A stretch of 31,411 nucleotides of DNA from ATZT02 sp038124905 (lineage in GTDB: Bacteria; Actinomycetota; Actinomycetes; S36-B12; UBA5976), in NCBI GenBank assembly GCA_038124905.1, contig JAYPCW010000008.1, positions 1 to 31,411 of the forward strand. The letters are read 5' to 3'. A program made the translations under genes and the position numbers. Shown piece by piece: positions 8,262 through 16,121 of this stretch. Each line of letters opens with the position of its first letter. Position 1 is the first letter of the stretch. The notes beneath the pieces were generated by a model that was given only the letters and a program-made list of their open reading frames with translations, ran no database searches and was not told the DNA's origin.

Positions 8262-9529
8262 ACGCGATTTATGAAGAAGTAATGGCAAGCGCCAAAGCTG
8301 CGCAAATTGCATCCTGGAGCCTGGCAACAGCGAGCCGGGCGCAAAAAGATGCTGCCTTGTTTTCTATGAGTCAGAAGCTGGAAGAAAACTTAGAAAGAAT
8401 TGTTGAGGCGAATAATAAAGATTTAGCCAATGCCAAAGTCAATAATCTTGACCCTAAATTAATCGATCGTTTGACGCTAAATAAAGAGAGAGTCAATGAA
8501 TTAGCGCAAGCACTTATTACGATTCAAAAATTACCTGATCCAATTGGACAAGTAATTAGAGGCTGGGTTCAACCTAATGGCTTAAAAATAGAACAAGTAA
8601 GAGTGCCGCTAGGGGTTGTGGGAATTATTTATGAAGCCAGGCCAAATGTCACAGTAGATGCAGCAGCCATTTGTTTAAAAAGTGGAAACGCAGTATTGCT
8701 TCGAGGGTCGGCAAGCGCAAAACACACCAATCAAACTTTAGTTGAGATTTTGCAAGAGGCATTAATAGCTGAGGGATTACCTGAAAAAGCTATCCAAATG
8801 GTTCCCGGTGACACCCATGAAGCAGTTGGACATTTAATGAATGCTCGAGGATTAGTTGATGTTTTGATTCCACGCGGAGGCGCAAGTTTAATTGAGAGCG
8901 TAGTGAGAGATTCTAAGATTCCAGTTATTGAAACTGGAATTGGAAATTGTCATGTTTACATTGACGAAACCGCCGATATAAAAATGGCAACAGATATTAT
9001 TGTTAATGCAAAAGTTCAACGCTGTACTGTCTGTAACGCAGCCGAGACACTTTTAGTTCACAAAAATATTGCAAAAGATTTTCTTCCGGTTGCTCTGGCC
9101 GCGCTAAAGCAAAGTGGTGTTACCCTACATGTTGATAGCAACTTTGAAGATTTTGCAAAAGCAGCAGAAATTAATTATCAAAAAGCTACTGACGAGGACT
9201 GGGCAGCGGAATATTACTCTTTAGACTTAGCGGCGAAAATTGTTGAAGACATTGATGAAGCAATTTCACACATTCGTCAGTGGTCTAGCAATCACACCGA
9301 AGCAATAGTTACCAACTCGCTAACTGAAGCGCAGAAGTTCGTGGCGCAAATAGACGCAGCTGCAGTAATGGTAAACGCTTCAACCAGATTCACCGACGGT
9401 GGTGAGTTTGGTTTTGGTGCTGAAATGGGGATTTCCAATCAGAAATTACACGCCCGTGGACCAATGGGTTTAATAGAAATGACCAGTAGCAAGTACATTG
9501 TGACTGGTACCGGTCAAATTCGCCAATAG
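8258..9529 (+). CDS. proA: Glutamate-5-semialdehyde dehydrogenase (gamma-glutamyl phosphate reductase)
   Basis: ProA reduces gamma-glutamyl phosphate with NADPH to glutamate semialdehyde, the second step of proline synthesis. The 423 residues contain the ALDH-fold signatures VPLGVVGIIYEARPNVTVDA and LLRGSASAKHTN. The catalytic cysteine is C259 in VQRCTVCNAAETLL, and the C-terminus has the typical FTDGGEFGFGAEMGISNQK. The GTG start overlaps the proB stop and has GAGGGAG at 8247-8253 at good spacing. Coupling to proB is expected because the acyl-phosphate intermediate is unstable and the two enzymes work together. The third enzyme, ProC, is not in this window. Confidence 0.97.
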   Translation: MNAIYEEVMASAKAAQIASWSLATASRAQKDAALFSMSQKLEENLERIVEANNKDLANAKVNNLDPKLIDRLTLNKERVNELAQALITIQKLPDPIGQVIRGWVQPNGLKIEQVRVPLGVVGIIYEARPNVTVDAAAICLKSGNAVLLRGSASAKHTNQTLVEILQEALIAEGLPEKAIQMVPGDTHEAVGHLMNARGLVDVLIPRGGASLIESVVRDSKIPVIETGIGNCHVYIDETADIKMATDIIVNAKVQRCTVCNAAETLLVHKNIAKDFLPVALAALKQSGVTLHVDSNFEDFAKAAEINYQKATDEDWAAEYYSLDLAAKIVEDIDEAISHIRQWSSNHTEAIVTNSLTEAQKFVAQIDAAAVMVNASTRFTDGGEFGFGAEMGISNQKLHARGPMGLIEMTSSKYIVTGTGQIRQ

Positions 9530-9541
9530 AGAGGAAGTCAG

Positions 9542-9673
9542 ATGAAGTTTTTAGCAGCGGAGTTAGCGGAACATTCTGAGGCAGGGATTTCTCCTATTTG
9601 GGTGGGCGTAGGTACTTTCGTGATACTAACTTTGCTTCTAGTAATCGTGACCAGATTTGACGCAGAGCGCTAA
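9542..9673 (+). CDS. Small single-span membrane protein, 43 residues
   Basis: This short gene has an ATG preceded by GAGGAAG (9532-9538). It encodes MKFLAAELAEHSEAGISPIW followed by a hydrophobic segment VGVGTFVILTLLLVIV (about residues 21-36) and a charged tail TRFDAER. This gives one membrane span with an acidic N-terminal side containing a histidine, and a basic flank at the C-terminal end (probably cytoplasmic). It begins 12 bases after proA and overlaps nadD by 17 bases, so it sits inside the operon and is probably coupled to nadD translation. I do not recognise the family. I recall small one-span proteins at this place in other Actinobacteria, but I cannot verify homology. The good ribosome-binding site, the clean hydrophobic segment and the tight packing make it a real gene in my view. 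Confidence 0.75.
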   Translation: MKFLAAELAEHSEAGISPIWVGVGTFVILTLLLVIVTRFDAER

Positions 9674-10250
9674 AAGAATTGGCCTTTTTGGGGGCAGCTT
9701 CGACCCTATTCATAATGGGCATCTTGCAGTAGCAAATCAAGTATTAAGTGATTCGTTAGTTGACGAAGTAATTTTTGTTCCAGTTGGATTACCATGGCAA
9801 AAAGCAAAACCATTTGCAACTGCTGTTCACAGAAAAGCAATGTTAGAGCTAGTCATCAAAGATAACCCTAAATTCAAGCTTTCCACTAAAGAATTAGAAA
9901 GAGACGGAATCAGCTACACAATCGATACCGTTGAAGAGTTTCTGAAAGAAGATATAAATCTTGAAATTAACTTAATTTTAGGCGTAGATGCTGCTAGATC
10001 TATTTCTACGTGGCATCGAGCAAAAGAACTCATTAACTTAGTCAAGATTTTAGTAATTGCAAGAGAGGAGCAAAATCCACCGAATTTAGATTTTGACTTT
10101 CTGTTTGTCAAAATGCCGTTAGTAGATATTTCTTCGAGTGGGGTTCGAGATAACTTAAAAAAAGGGTTAGCAATCAATCACCTGGTACCTAAAGAAGTTG
10201 CCGCTTACATTTCAGACCATAATTTGTATAAAAATAGCGATGTGAGATAA
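9657..10250 (+). CDS. nadD: Nicotinate-nucleotide adenylyltransferase
   Basis: NadD transfers AMP from ATP to nicotinate mononucleotide, giving deamido-NAD in the NAD synthesis pathway. The 197-residue protein begins MTQSAKRIGLFGGSFDPIHN with the nucleotidyltransferase GSFDPxHxGH motif at 13-22, and has the C-terminal ISSSGVR motif (usual ISSTxIR). The TTG start at 9657 overlaps the end of the 43-residue gene. No strong Shine-Dalgarno sequence precedes it, consistent with reinitiation after the short upstream gene. nadD-rsfS-histidine phosphatase is the standard actinobacterial order. Length is normal. Confidence 0.95.
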   Translation: MTQSAKRIGLFGGSFDPIHNGHLAVANQVLSDSLVDEVIFVPVGLPWQKAKPFATAVHRKAMLELVIKDNPKFKLSTKELERDGISYTIDTVEEFLKEDINLEINLILGVDAARSISTWHRAKELINLVKILVIAREEQNPPNLDFDFLFVKMPLVDISSSGVRDNLKKGLAINHLVPKEVAAYISDHNLYKNSDVR

Positions 10251-10280
10251 TTAAGATGTTAAAAAGAAAGTGTAGGTTGT

Positions 10281-10637
10281 GTGTCTGCGTCTAAACGCGC
10301 AAGAGATTTAGCTCAAATTGCCGCTAAAGCGGCTTTAGAAAAATTAGCAACAGATGTACTAATTATCGACGTGAGCGAGAAGTTCCCGCTAAGTGATATT
10401 TTTGTGATTGCTTCTGGGCAGAATGTTCGACAAGTGGCAGCAATTGTAGATGAAATTGAGAAGGAATTATTGAAGGTTGAGGCCAAGGTTTTACGTAAAG
10501 AGGGAACATCCGAAAGTCAATGGATTTTATTAGATTTTTCAGAAATTATCGTGCACGTGCAATTAGCCGAAAATCGTGAAGTTTACGCACTTGAGCGACT
10601 TTGGAAGGATTGTCCGATAGAGGTAGTAAATGGCTGA
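10281..10637 (+). CDS. rsfS: Ribosomal silencing factor RsfS
   Basis: RsfS binds uL14 on the 50S subunit and blocks subunit joining under nutrient limitation. The 118 residues show the family core DVLIIDVSEKFPLSDIFVIA and SGQNVRQVAAIVDEIE, then KEGTSESQWILLDFSEIIVH and RLWKDCP at the end. The GTG start agrees with the conserved N-terminal helix. A 30-base space separates it from nadD, and it overlaps the following phosphatase gene by eight bases. The partner position next to nadD is conserved across bacteria. Confidence 0.94.
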   Translation: MSASKRARDLAQIAAKAALEKLATDVLIIDVSEKFPLSDIFVIASGQNVRQVAAIVDEIEKELLKVEAKVLRKEGTSESQWILLDFSEIIVHVQLAENREVYALERLWKDCPIEVVNG

Positions 10638-11277
10638 GCGTAATTTAATTTTATGGCGCCATGGCAGGACGATTTGGAACAAAGAACACAGGTTTCAGGG
10701 TCAAACCGATGTTCCCTTAGATGAAGTTGGAATTGCCCAAGCTCAAAGAGCAGCGCAGTTGCTACAACATCTACCACCGCATCATTTAGTCTCATCTGAC
10801 TTACAGCGAGCTTATAAAACTGCAGAAGAGCTGGCACGATTAACAAATCTTGAAATTGCGACAGATAGCGACTTTAGAGAAACAGCTCATGGTGAGTGGG
10901 AAGGCAAAACGTATCAAGAGTTGAAAGAGAAATATGGAGAAATCTATAACCGATGGTCTTTAGGAACAGAAATTAGACCAGGGGATACTGGCGAAACTCG
11001 GATAGAAGTGGCAACTCGAATGGTTCGAGGAATCAATAAATACCTTCCAGAAATTGAAGATGGCGGGACCTTAGTTGTGGCAACCCATGGCGGTGCGGCG
11101 CGAGCTGCTGTTGCTCATTTGTTGGATCTACCAAAGAACCTTTGGGGCAACTTAGGAATTTTGGCAAATTGCTCTTGGGTGGTGCTACAAGAAGCGCCAG
11201 GGCTTGATGCGAAATGGCGATTGATTGAATACAACACAGGGTCTTTGCCAACACCGGCTTCAAGCAGTGATCGCTAG
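10630..11277 (+). CDS. Histidine phosphatase (phosphoglycerate mutase-like) family protein
   Basis: This 215-residue enzyme belongs to the histidine phosphatase superfamily. The phosphate-accepting histidine is H11 in LILWRHGRTIWN, and the second catalytic histidine is H153 in VVATHGGAARAA. The middle part has ETAHGEWEGKTYQELKEKYG, usual for the dPGM-like branch. In Mycobacterium tuberculosis the gene in the same place after rsfS is the glucosyl-3-phosphoglycerate phosphatase GpgP, so that activity is possible. Position alone cannot separate it from other acid phosphatases of this family. It overlaps rsfS by eight bases and ends 30 bases before tRNA-Ala. Confidence 0.88.
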   Translation: MAERNLILWRHGRTIWNKEHRFQGQTDVPLDEVGIAQAQRAAQLLQHLPPHHLVSSDLQRAYKTAEELARLTNLEIATDSDFRETAHGEWEGKTYQELKEKYGEIYNRWSLGTEIRPGDTGETRIEVATRMVRGINKYLPEIEDGGTLVVATHGGAARAAVAHLLDLPKNLWGNLGILANCSWVVLQEAPGLDAKWRLIEYNTGSLPTPASSSDR

Positions 11278-11307
11278 TTTCAGTAGAGTATTGCAGATTT
11301 AAAAATT

Positions 11308-11380
11308 GGGGCTATAGCTCAGTTGGTAGAGCACTTGCATGGCATGCAAGGGGTCAGGGGTTCAAGTCCCCTTAGCTCCA
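11308..11380 (+). tRNA. tRNA-Ala (anticodon GGC)
   Basis: The 73 bases fold into a full cloverleaf. The acceptor stem is GGGGCTA/TAGCTCC with one G-T pair, the D stem is GCTC/GAGC, the anticodon stem is CTTGC/GCAAG with loop ATGGCAT (anticodon GGC, reading GCC/GCU), and the T arm is AGGGG-TTCAAGT-CCCCT. The discriminator is A. The 3' CCA is not encoded (the DNA continues CAC), so it must be added by a nucleotidyltransferase. The next gene, leuS, begins 16 bases later. Confidence 0.97.
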
Positions 11381-11396
11381 CACTAAATTACTCCAA

Positions 11397-13883
11397 GTGA
11401 GTATTGAATTTAGCGAATCAGAAGGTCGTCACCCTTTCAACGTTGAAGAAATTCAAAATAAGTGGTTACCGGTTTGGGAGCAGCTAAACCCATTTCAATC
11501 TTCAGATGACCTTAGCGATACACGTCCCCGAATTTATGTTTTGGATATGTTCCCTTATCCATCTGGCGATTTACACATGGGACATGCAGAGGCATTCGCT
11601 ATTGGAGACGTAGTTGCTCGCTACTGGTTTCAAAAAGGCTGGAACGTTTTGCATCCAATTGGTTGGGATTCATTTGGCTTACCGGCAGAAAATGCGGCAA
11701 TTAAACGTGGTGAAAATCCAGCAACTTGGACTTATCAAAATATAGAAACTCAGGCTAATTCATTTAAAAGGTATGCGATTTCGTTTGATTGGAGTCGTAG
11801 ATTACACACTTCGGATCCTGAATATTATCGCTGGACTCAGTGGCTCTTTTTGCAGTTTTTTAAAAATGATTTGGCTTACCGAAAAGCGAGCAACGTAAAT
11901 TGGTGTCCTTCATGTCAAACAGTCTTAGCTAATGAGCAAGTAGTTGCTGGAGAGTGTGAACGTTGTAGCGCCACGGTAACAAAAAGAGAATTAACTCAAT
12001 GGTATTTCAAAATTACTGCCTATGCTCAAAAGCTTTTAGATGACATCGAGAAACTAAAAGGTAAGTGGCCAGAGCGTGTTCTTACAATGCAACAAAATTG
12101 GATTGGCCGCTCCGAAGGAGCTTATGTTGATTTCGAAATTGAAGGTAAAGCAGATCCAGTAACAGTTTTCACTACCAGACCAGACACACTTTTTGGTGCC
12201 ACTTTTTTTGTTGTCGCTCCAGATTCTGCCTTGGCGCAGCAGTTGGTAGCAGATGAAAAAAGAGCTGAATTTGATAAATATCTGGAGGAAGTCCGAAGGG
12301 CCACCGAGATTGAGCGGTTAGCTTCAGATCGTAAAAAAACTGGAGTATTTCTTGGCACTTACGCAATAAATCCAGTTAATCAGGAGCGCCTACCAATTTG
12401 GGCCGCTGATTATGTCTTAGCCGAATACGGAACAGGTGCGGTAATGGGTGTACCTGCGCATGATCAAAGAGACTTGGATTTTGCTAAAGAATTTGGGCTA
12501 AAAGTGGTAAAGGTTGTAGAAACTGAAGAAGCAGACCCTGCAGAGACATTTATTGCAACTGCGGGAGATGGCATTTTGACGAACTCAGGCCCCTTAGATG
12601 GATTAAACAAACTTGAAGCTATTAAGAAAATTACAGAAATATTAGAAGAAAAAAATCTAGGAAAGAAAGCAGTTAACTTTCGCTTGCGCGATTGGTTGCT
12701 TTCTCGTCAAAGATATTGGGGCGCTCCCATACCTATCATTCACTGCGAGGATTGCAACGAAGTTCCAGTTCCAGAGGATCAATTACCCGTTATATTGCCT
12801 AATTTAAAAGGTGATGAATTAGCACCCAAGGGGACATCTCCACTGGCAGCTGCAACGGAATGGGTAAATACCACTTGCCCAAATTGCGGAAAGCCAGCAA
12901 AGCGAGATACCGACACCATGGATACCTTTGTTGATTCTTCTTGGTATTACTTACGTTATCCATCAAGTCAGGATAATTCTCAAGCATTTGATGCAAAAGC
13001 TCTCAAGCAATGGCTACCTGTCGCACAATATGTCGGAGGAGTCGAGCACGCAATATTGCACTTACTTTATAGCCGATTCTTTACCAAGGTGCTAAAAGAT
13101 CTAAAGCTAGTTGAATTTGATGAACCATTTACTGCGTTGCTAAATCAAGGGCAAGTTATCTTGGGTGGCGCAGCGATGAGTAAATCTAAAGGCAACATGG
13201 TTGACCTCGGTGAGCAAATTGAAGAATTTGGGGTAGATGCAGTCAGATTGACTATGGTTTTTGCTGGCCCCCCAGAAGATGATATTGATTGGGCAGATGT
13301 TTCACCAGCAGGCGCTAAAAAGTTTTTAGCTCGCGCTTTACGTTTAGCTAGAGAAGTCGAATCATCGAAAGAAGTGGATTTTTCAAATGGTGACAAAAAT
13401 CTTCGACAGGCCGTTCATAAAACAATAAAAGAAGTAACCGAACTGATTGATAGTTTTAGATTCAACGTGGCAATTGCACGCATAATGGAATTAGTTAACG
13501 TAACTCGAAAAGCAATTGATTCTGGATGTGGAGCTAGCGATCCAGCGGTGCGTGAATCAGCAGAATTTATTTCTATAGCTCTATCTTTAGTTGCGCCATA
13601 TACCGCAGAAGAGATGTGGGAAGCTTTAGGATTCGAGCCTACGGTGGCTAAGGCCGGTTGGAGAACTGCTGATCCAGAATTATTAAAGCAAGAGAGCGTA
13701 ATTTGTGTAGTTCAGGTTGCAGGCAAATTGCGAGCAAAACTGTCAGTTTCTCCTAATATCTCTGAGGAAGTACTGAAGGAAATGGCATTAGCCGATGAAA
13801 ATGTAATAAAAAGCATAAATGGAGCTTCCATCAAGACCTTCGTGATACGAGCCCCAAAACTTATCAACATAGTTCTTGAATAA
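11397..13883 (+). CDS. leuS: Leucyl-tRNA synthetase
   Basis: LeuRS charges tRNA-Leu in the cytoplasm. The 828-residue class Ia synthetase has the HIGH motif as HMGH (60-63) and the KMSKS loop as AMSKS (593-597, AAMSKSKGN), a variant I associate with actinobacterial LeuRS. The CP1 editing domain is present (TVFTTRPDTLFGATFFVVAP, GTGAVMGVPAHDQRD). Two cysteine clusters (CPSCQTVLANEQVVAGECERC region and CEDCNEVPVP) fit zinc-binding modules. The start is GTG at 11397, only 16 bases after the tRNA-Ala end, with no visible Shine-Dalgarno sequence. The N-terminus FNVEEIQNKWLPVWE fits the family just after it. Expression probably depends on the tRNA-containing transcript or on a promoter inside the upstream gene. 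Confidence 0.96.
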   Translation: MSIEFSESEGRHPFNVEEIQNKWLPVWEQLNPFQSSDDLSDTRPRIYVLDMFPYPSGDLHMGHAEAFAIGDVVARYWFQKGWNVLHPIGWDSFGLPAENAAIKRGENPATWTYQNIETQANSFKRYAISFDWSRRLHTSDPEYYRWTQWLFLQFFKNDLAYRKASNVNWCPSCQTVLANEQVVAGECERCSATVTKRELTQWYFKITAYAQKLLDDIEKLKGKWPERVLTMQQNWIGRSEGAYVDFEIEGKADPVTVFTTRPDTLFGATFFVVAPDSALAQQLVADEKRAEFDKYLEEVRRATEIERLASDRKKTGVFLGTYAINPVNQERLPIWAADYVLAEYGTGAVMGVPAHDQRDLDFAKEFGLKVVKVVETEEADPAETFIATAGDGILTNSGPLDGLNKLEAIKKITEILEEKNLGKKAVNFRLRDWLLSRQRYWGAPIPIIHCEDCNEVPVPEDQLPVILPNLKGDELAPKGTSPLAAATEWVNTTCPNCGKPAKRDTDTMDTFVDSSWYYLRYPSSQDNSQAFDAKALKQWLPVAQYVGGVEHAILHLLYSRFFTKVLKDLKLVEFDEPFTALLNQGQVILGGAAMSKSKGNMVDLGEQIEEFGVDAVRLTMVFAGPPEDDIDWADVSPAGAKKFLARALRLAREVESSKEVDFSNGDKNLRQAVHKTIKEVTELIDSFRFNVAIARIMELVNVTRKAIDSGCGASDPAVRESAEFISIALSLVAPYTAEEMWEALGFEPTVAKAGWRTADPELLKQESVICVVQVAGKLRAKLSVSPNISEEVLKEMALADENVIKSINGASIKTFVIRAPKLINIVLE

Positions 13884-13931
13884 TTAAGTTTTCCACAAGC
13901 ATTTAAAAACCCTCTTTCGCTAACTAAAAAA

Positions 13932-13949
13932 ATGTCATTATCTTGACAT
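13932..13949 (+). promoter_or_regulatory. Inverted repeat covering the comEA start codon
   Basis: ATGTCA-TTATCT-TGACAT is a perfect 6-base dyad with a 6-base spacer. Its right arm contains the first two bases of the comEA ATG (13948). A weak -10-like CATTAT sits six bases before the ATG, and there is no Shine-Dalgarno sequence, so a leaderless transcript with an operator is conceivable. Six-base dyads also occur by chance, so this is tentative. Confidence 0.25.
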
Positions 13950-14655
13950 GAAATTTGAAAAAAAATTACCGCCGGAGCTTGAGCAGCGATGGGAAAAATT
14001 GCGAGAGCAACTTCAGCCATTAGAAGTGGCAGCGCCGCCAAAGTTGGTAAAACTTTGGAAGTTTGATAATCAATCACTTCTGGCAATCTTGTTGATTCTT
14101 TTTGCTACCGCGGTACTTACGTGGATTTGGTGGTCTGCAGGTAAGTATGAACAAACATCAACTGAAGCAACTAACAAGATCACGGTAGTTTCTAACGCTT
14201 CCACTTTAAGTCCGCAGACTCTAAGCGGTGAAATCTATGTACACATTTATGGTGAAGTTTTAAATCCAGGCGTTTATAGCTTGCCGAGCGGTTCTCGGGT
14301 ATTTCAAGCATTAGAGATTGCTGGTGGTCAAACTTCTTCTCGAGAATTAACTATCAACTTAGCTCAAATCTTGAATGATGGAGATCAAATCTTTATTGGG
14401 AAAGTTGCTGAAATCAAAACCGATATCTCTAGTCGGCAAGTGAGTAGTCAAGCCAATAAAGATAAATGCATAAATATTAATGACGCAAATGTCTCCGTTT
14501 TAGATAGTTTGCCCGGAATTGGCCCAGTTATGAGTAAAAAAATAATTGACTGGCGCCAGATGAATGGTGGCTTTAAGAGTATTTCTGAACTTAAAAAAGT
14601 TAAAGGTATTGGAGATGCTAAATACAGAGAAATTGAGCCATTGGTTTGTATCTAG
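13948..14655 (+). CDS. comEA: ComEA-like DNA-binding competence protein
   Basis: ComEA is a membrane-anchored receptor for double-stranded DNA in natural transformation. The 235-residue protein has a cytoplasmic N-terminal stretch of about 45 residues, one transmembrane segment (LLAILLILFATAVLTWIWW, about 47-66), a SLBB domain at about 90-140 (VHIYGEVLNPGVYSLPSGSR) and a C-terminal helix-hairpin-helix pair. The latter is visible as ININDANVSVLDSLPGIGPV and KKVKGIGDAKYREIEPLV (about 170-235). Domain order and length are standard for the family. The 64-base space before it holds an inverted repeat at the start codon but no good ribosome-binding site. It overlaps comEC by 10 bases, so the two are coupled. 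Confidence 0.93.
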   Translation: MKFEKKLPPELEQRWEKLREQLQPLEVAAPPKLVKLWKFDNQSLLAILLILFATAVLTWIWWSAGKYEQTSTEATNKITVVSNASTLSPQTLSGEIYVHIYGEVLNPGVYSLPSGSRVFQALEIAGGQTSSRELTINLAQILNDGDQIFIGKVAEIKTDISSRQVSSQANKDKCININDANVSVLDSLPGIGPVMSKKIIDWRQMNGGFKSISELKKVKGIGDAKYREIEPLVCI

Positions 14656-16121
14656 TATTTGACCTCAGATTAGTTTATTTAGTTGCAATAATCTGGGTTA
14701 ATCTAATTGTAGTTTTGAATTTCAATAATTATTCAATCATGTGGATTTTCTTAGTTATTTGCTTTGTTTCCTTACTTTTTAAAAAAGATTATTTTATAGA
14801 AATTTTACTAATCATTATATTACTTATTGGATCATCGCTATTTATATTTTTAAGATTGAAAACTTTAGATCAAGCCGTAACTCAAGATTTATTTTTGACT
14901 AAGTCTTCAGTAAAAATTGTGGCAATAACACAAAGTGATGTCCAGGAGCGGAAAAATAGAAATCCTTACACCGACCAAAGTTATTGGGAAGTATTAGCAA
15001 AATCAAAGTCCCTCAGCGAAGAAGAGAATACCTGGAACGCTTCACTACCAATAATTTTAACTTTTTCGCAAGAACCATCTGGATTAACTTATGGCGCATC
15101 AGTAGAAGTTGTGGGGCAAATTGCTGCTTCCTATCGAGATGATAAAGCTTTTTTAGTAAGAGTAGAAGAAGCTTCAATTGCTCAGCACCCCAGTTATTTT
15201 TACTCAGAAATTAATAGATTCAGAGAGAATTTTTCTCAAGTTGCTAAGTCTGTGAACCATAGTGCTGCTGGATTAATCCCCGGTTTGGTTTCCGGGGATA
15301 CCCGCCTGCAAAGTGACGAATTTACCGAGGCAATGAGAAAAACAGGCTTGACTCACTTAACTGCAGTCAGTGGCGGGAACATCGCAATTCTCTTAGCAGT
15401 TTTTATCTGGTTTTTCAAAGCACTTACCTTAAGACGAAAAAGTGTTTTTAGCTTTAGCCTGTTGTTATTAATTGTTTTTCTATTTTTAGTGAGATTTGAA
15501 CCAAGTGCAATGAGAGCAACAGTCATGGGTTTGATTGGGATTTGGTCACTCACTTTTGGTGGGCCTAGGACGAGTTTTGGTGCATTAAACTTTTCAATAA
15601 TTTTTTTATTGCTAATAGACCCATTTCTCGCTACTAATTGGGGTTTTATGCTTTCGGTTGCAGCAACAGCTGGACTAATTTTGTTAGCACCGCAAATCCA
15701 AAAGTTATGGGTAGCGCACCTTCCTAAAACACCCAAATTTCTGATTTTATTAATTACTATGACGCTTAGCGCCCAACTAGTTACCTATCCGCTGATTGGT
15801 TTTATGGTGGGCGAAATTTCTTTGATTTCACTCGCGGCAAATGCATTGGCAATGCCTACGGTTGCTTGGGTAACGGTTTTTGGCTTTTTAACTTTGATTA
15901 GCGCTACGGTGTCCCCACCATTGTCAATAGTTTTCATTTATTTGGCTTTACCAGCTGCAATATGGATAGAGTTTGTGGCAAACAGTTTGGCAAAATTACC
16001 ATTCGCCCAGATTTCATTTTCTTCTGTCACTTTCTTCGCACTGATTACTGCCGTGAGCGCGGTAGTTGGATACAGACATAGAAATCTGATTAGAATTAGC
16101 CTTCTAGAAGAAAGAAAATAA
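14646..16121 (+). CDS. comEC: ComEC/Rec2-family DNA channel protein without a metallo-beta-lactamase domain
   Basis: ComEC forms the inner-membrane channel that takes single-stranded DNA into the cell. The 491 residues begin with two or three hydrophobic spans, then an OB-like segment at about 145-185 (SVEVVGQIAASYRDDKAFLV). The Competence domain follows, marked by GLIPGLVSGDTRL, GLTHLTAVSGGNIAIL and many hydrophobic segments up to the end. The C-terminal metallo-beta-lactamase domain, thought to degrade the non-transported strand in many full-length ComEC proteins of about 700-800 residues, is absent. The next gene begins immediately and is holA, so no separate nuclease is encoded beside it. 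The TTG start overlaps comEA; an internal ATG near 14736 is a weaker alternative because it removes the first membrane span. The gene appears intact. Confidence 0.92.
   Translation: MYLVFDLRLVYLVAIIWVNLIVVLNFNNYSIMWIFLVICFVSLLFKKDYFIEILLIIILLIGSSLFIFLRLKTLDQAVTQDLFLTKSSVKIVAITQSDVQERKNRNPYTDQSYWEVLAKSKSLSEEENTWNASLPIILTFSQEPSGLTYGASVEVVGQIAASYRDDKAFLVRVEEASIAQHPSYFYSEINRFRENFSQVAKSVNHSAAGLIPGLVSGDTRLQSDEFTEAMRKTGLTHLTAVSGGNIAILLAVFIWFFKALTLRRKSVFSFSLLLLIVFLFLVRFEPSAMRATVMGLIGIWSLTFGGPRTSFGALNFSIIFLLLIDPFLATNWGFMLSVAATAGLILLAPQIQKLWVAHLPKTPKFLILLITMTLSAQLVTYPLIGFMVGEISLISLAANALAMPTVAWVTVFGFLTLISATVSPPLSIVFIYLALPAAIWIEFVANSLAKLPFAQISFSSVTFFALITAVSAVVGYRHRNLIRISLLEERK

Noticed and set aside
10256..10294. 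12-codon ORF MLKRKCRLCVCV before rsfS, considered as a leader peptide
   Set aside because: There is no ribosome-binding site or attenuator-like structure, and chance ORFs of this length are common.
13176..13190. Loss of the first lysine in the LeuRS KMSKS motif (AMSKS) as a defect
   Set aside because: As far as I recall, actinobacterial LeuRS commonly has this form, and the rest of the active site and editing domain is intact.
13943..13972. TTGACA at 13943 as a -35 box
   Set aside because: No -10 box is found 16-18 bases downstream, and the position is inside the comEA start; it is the arm of the dyad.
13712..14086. 124-codon minus-strand open frame over the leuS-comEA junction
   Set aside because: It is antisense to two recognised genes and shows no domain features.
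15353..15736. 127-codon minus-strand open frame opposite comEC
   Set aside because: It is a complement of hydrophobic codons in a membrane protein gene and has no independent support.
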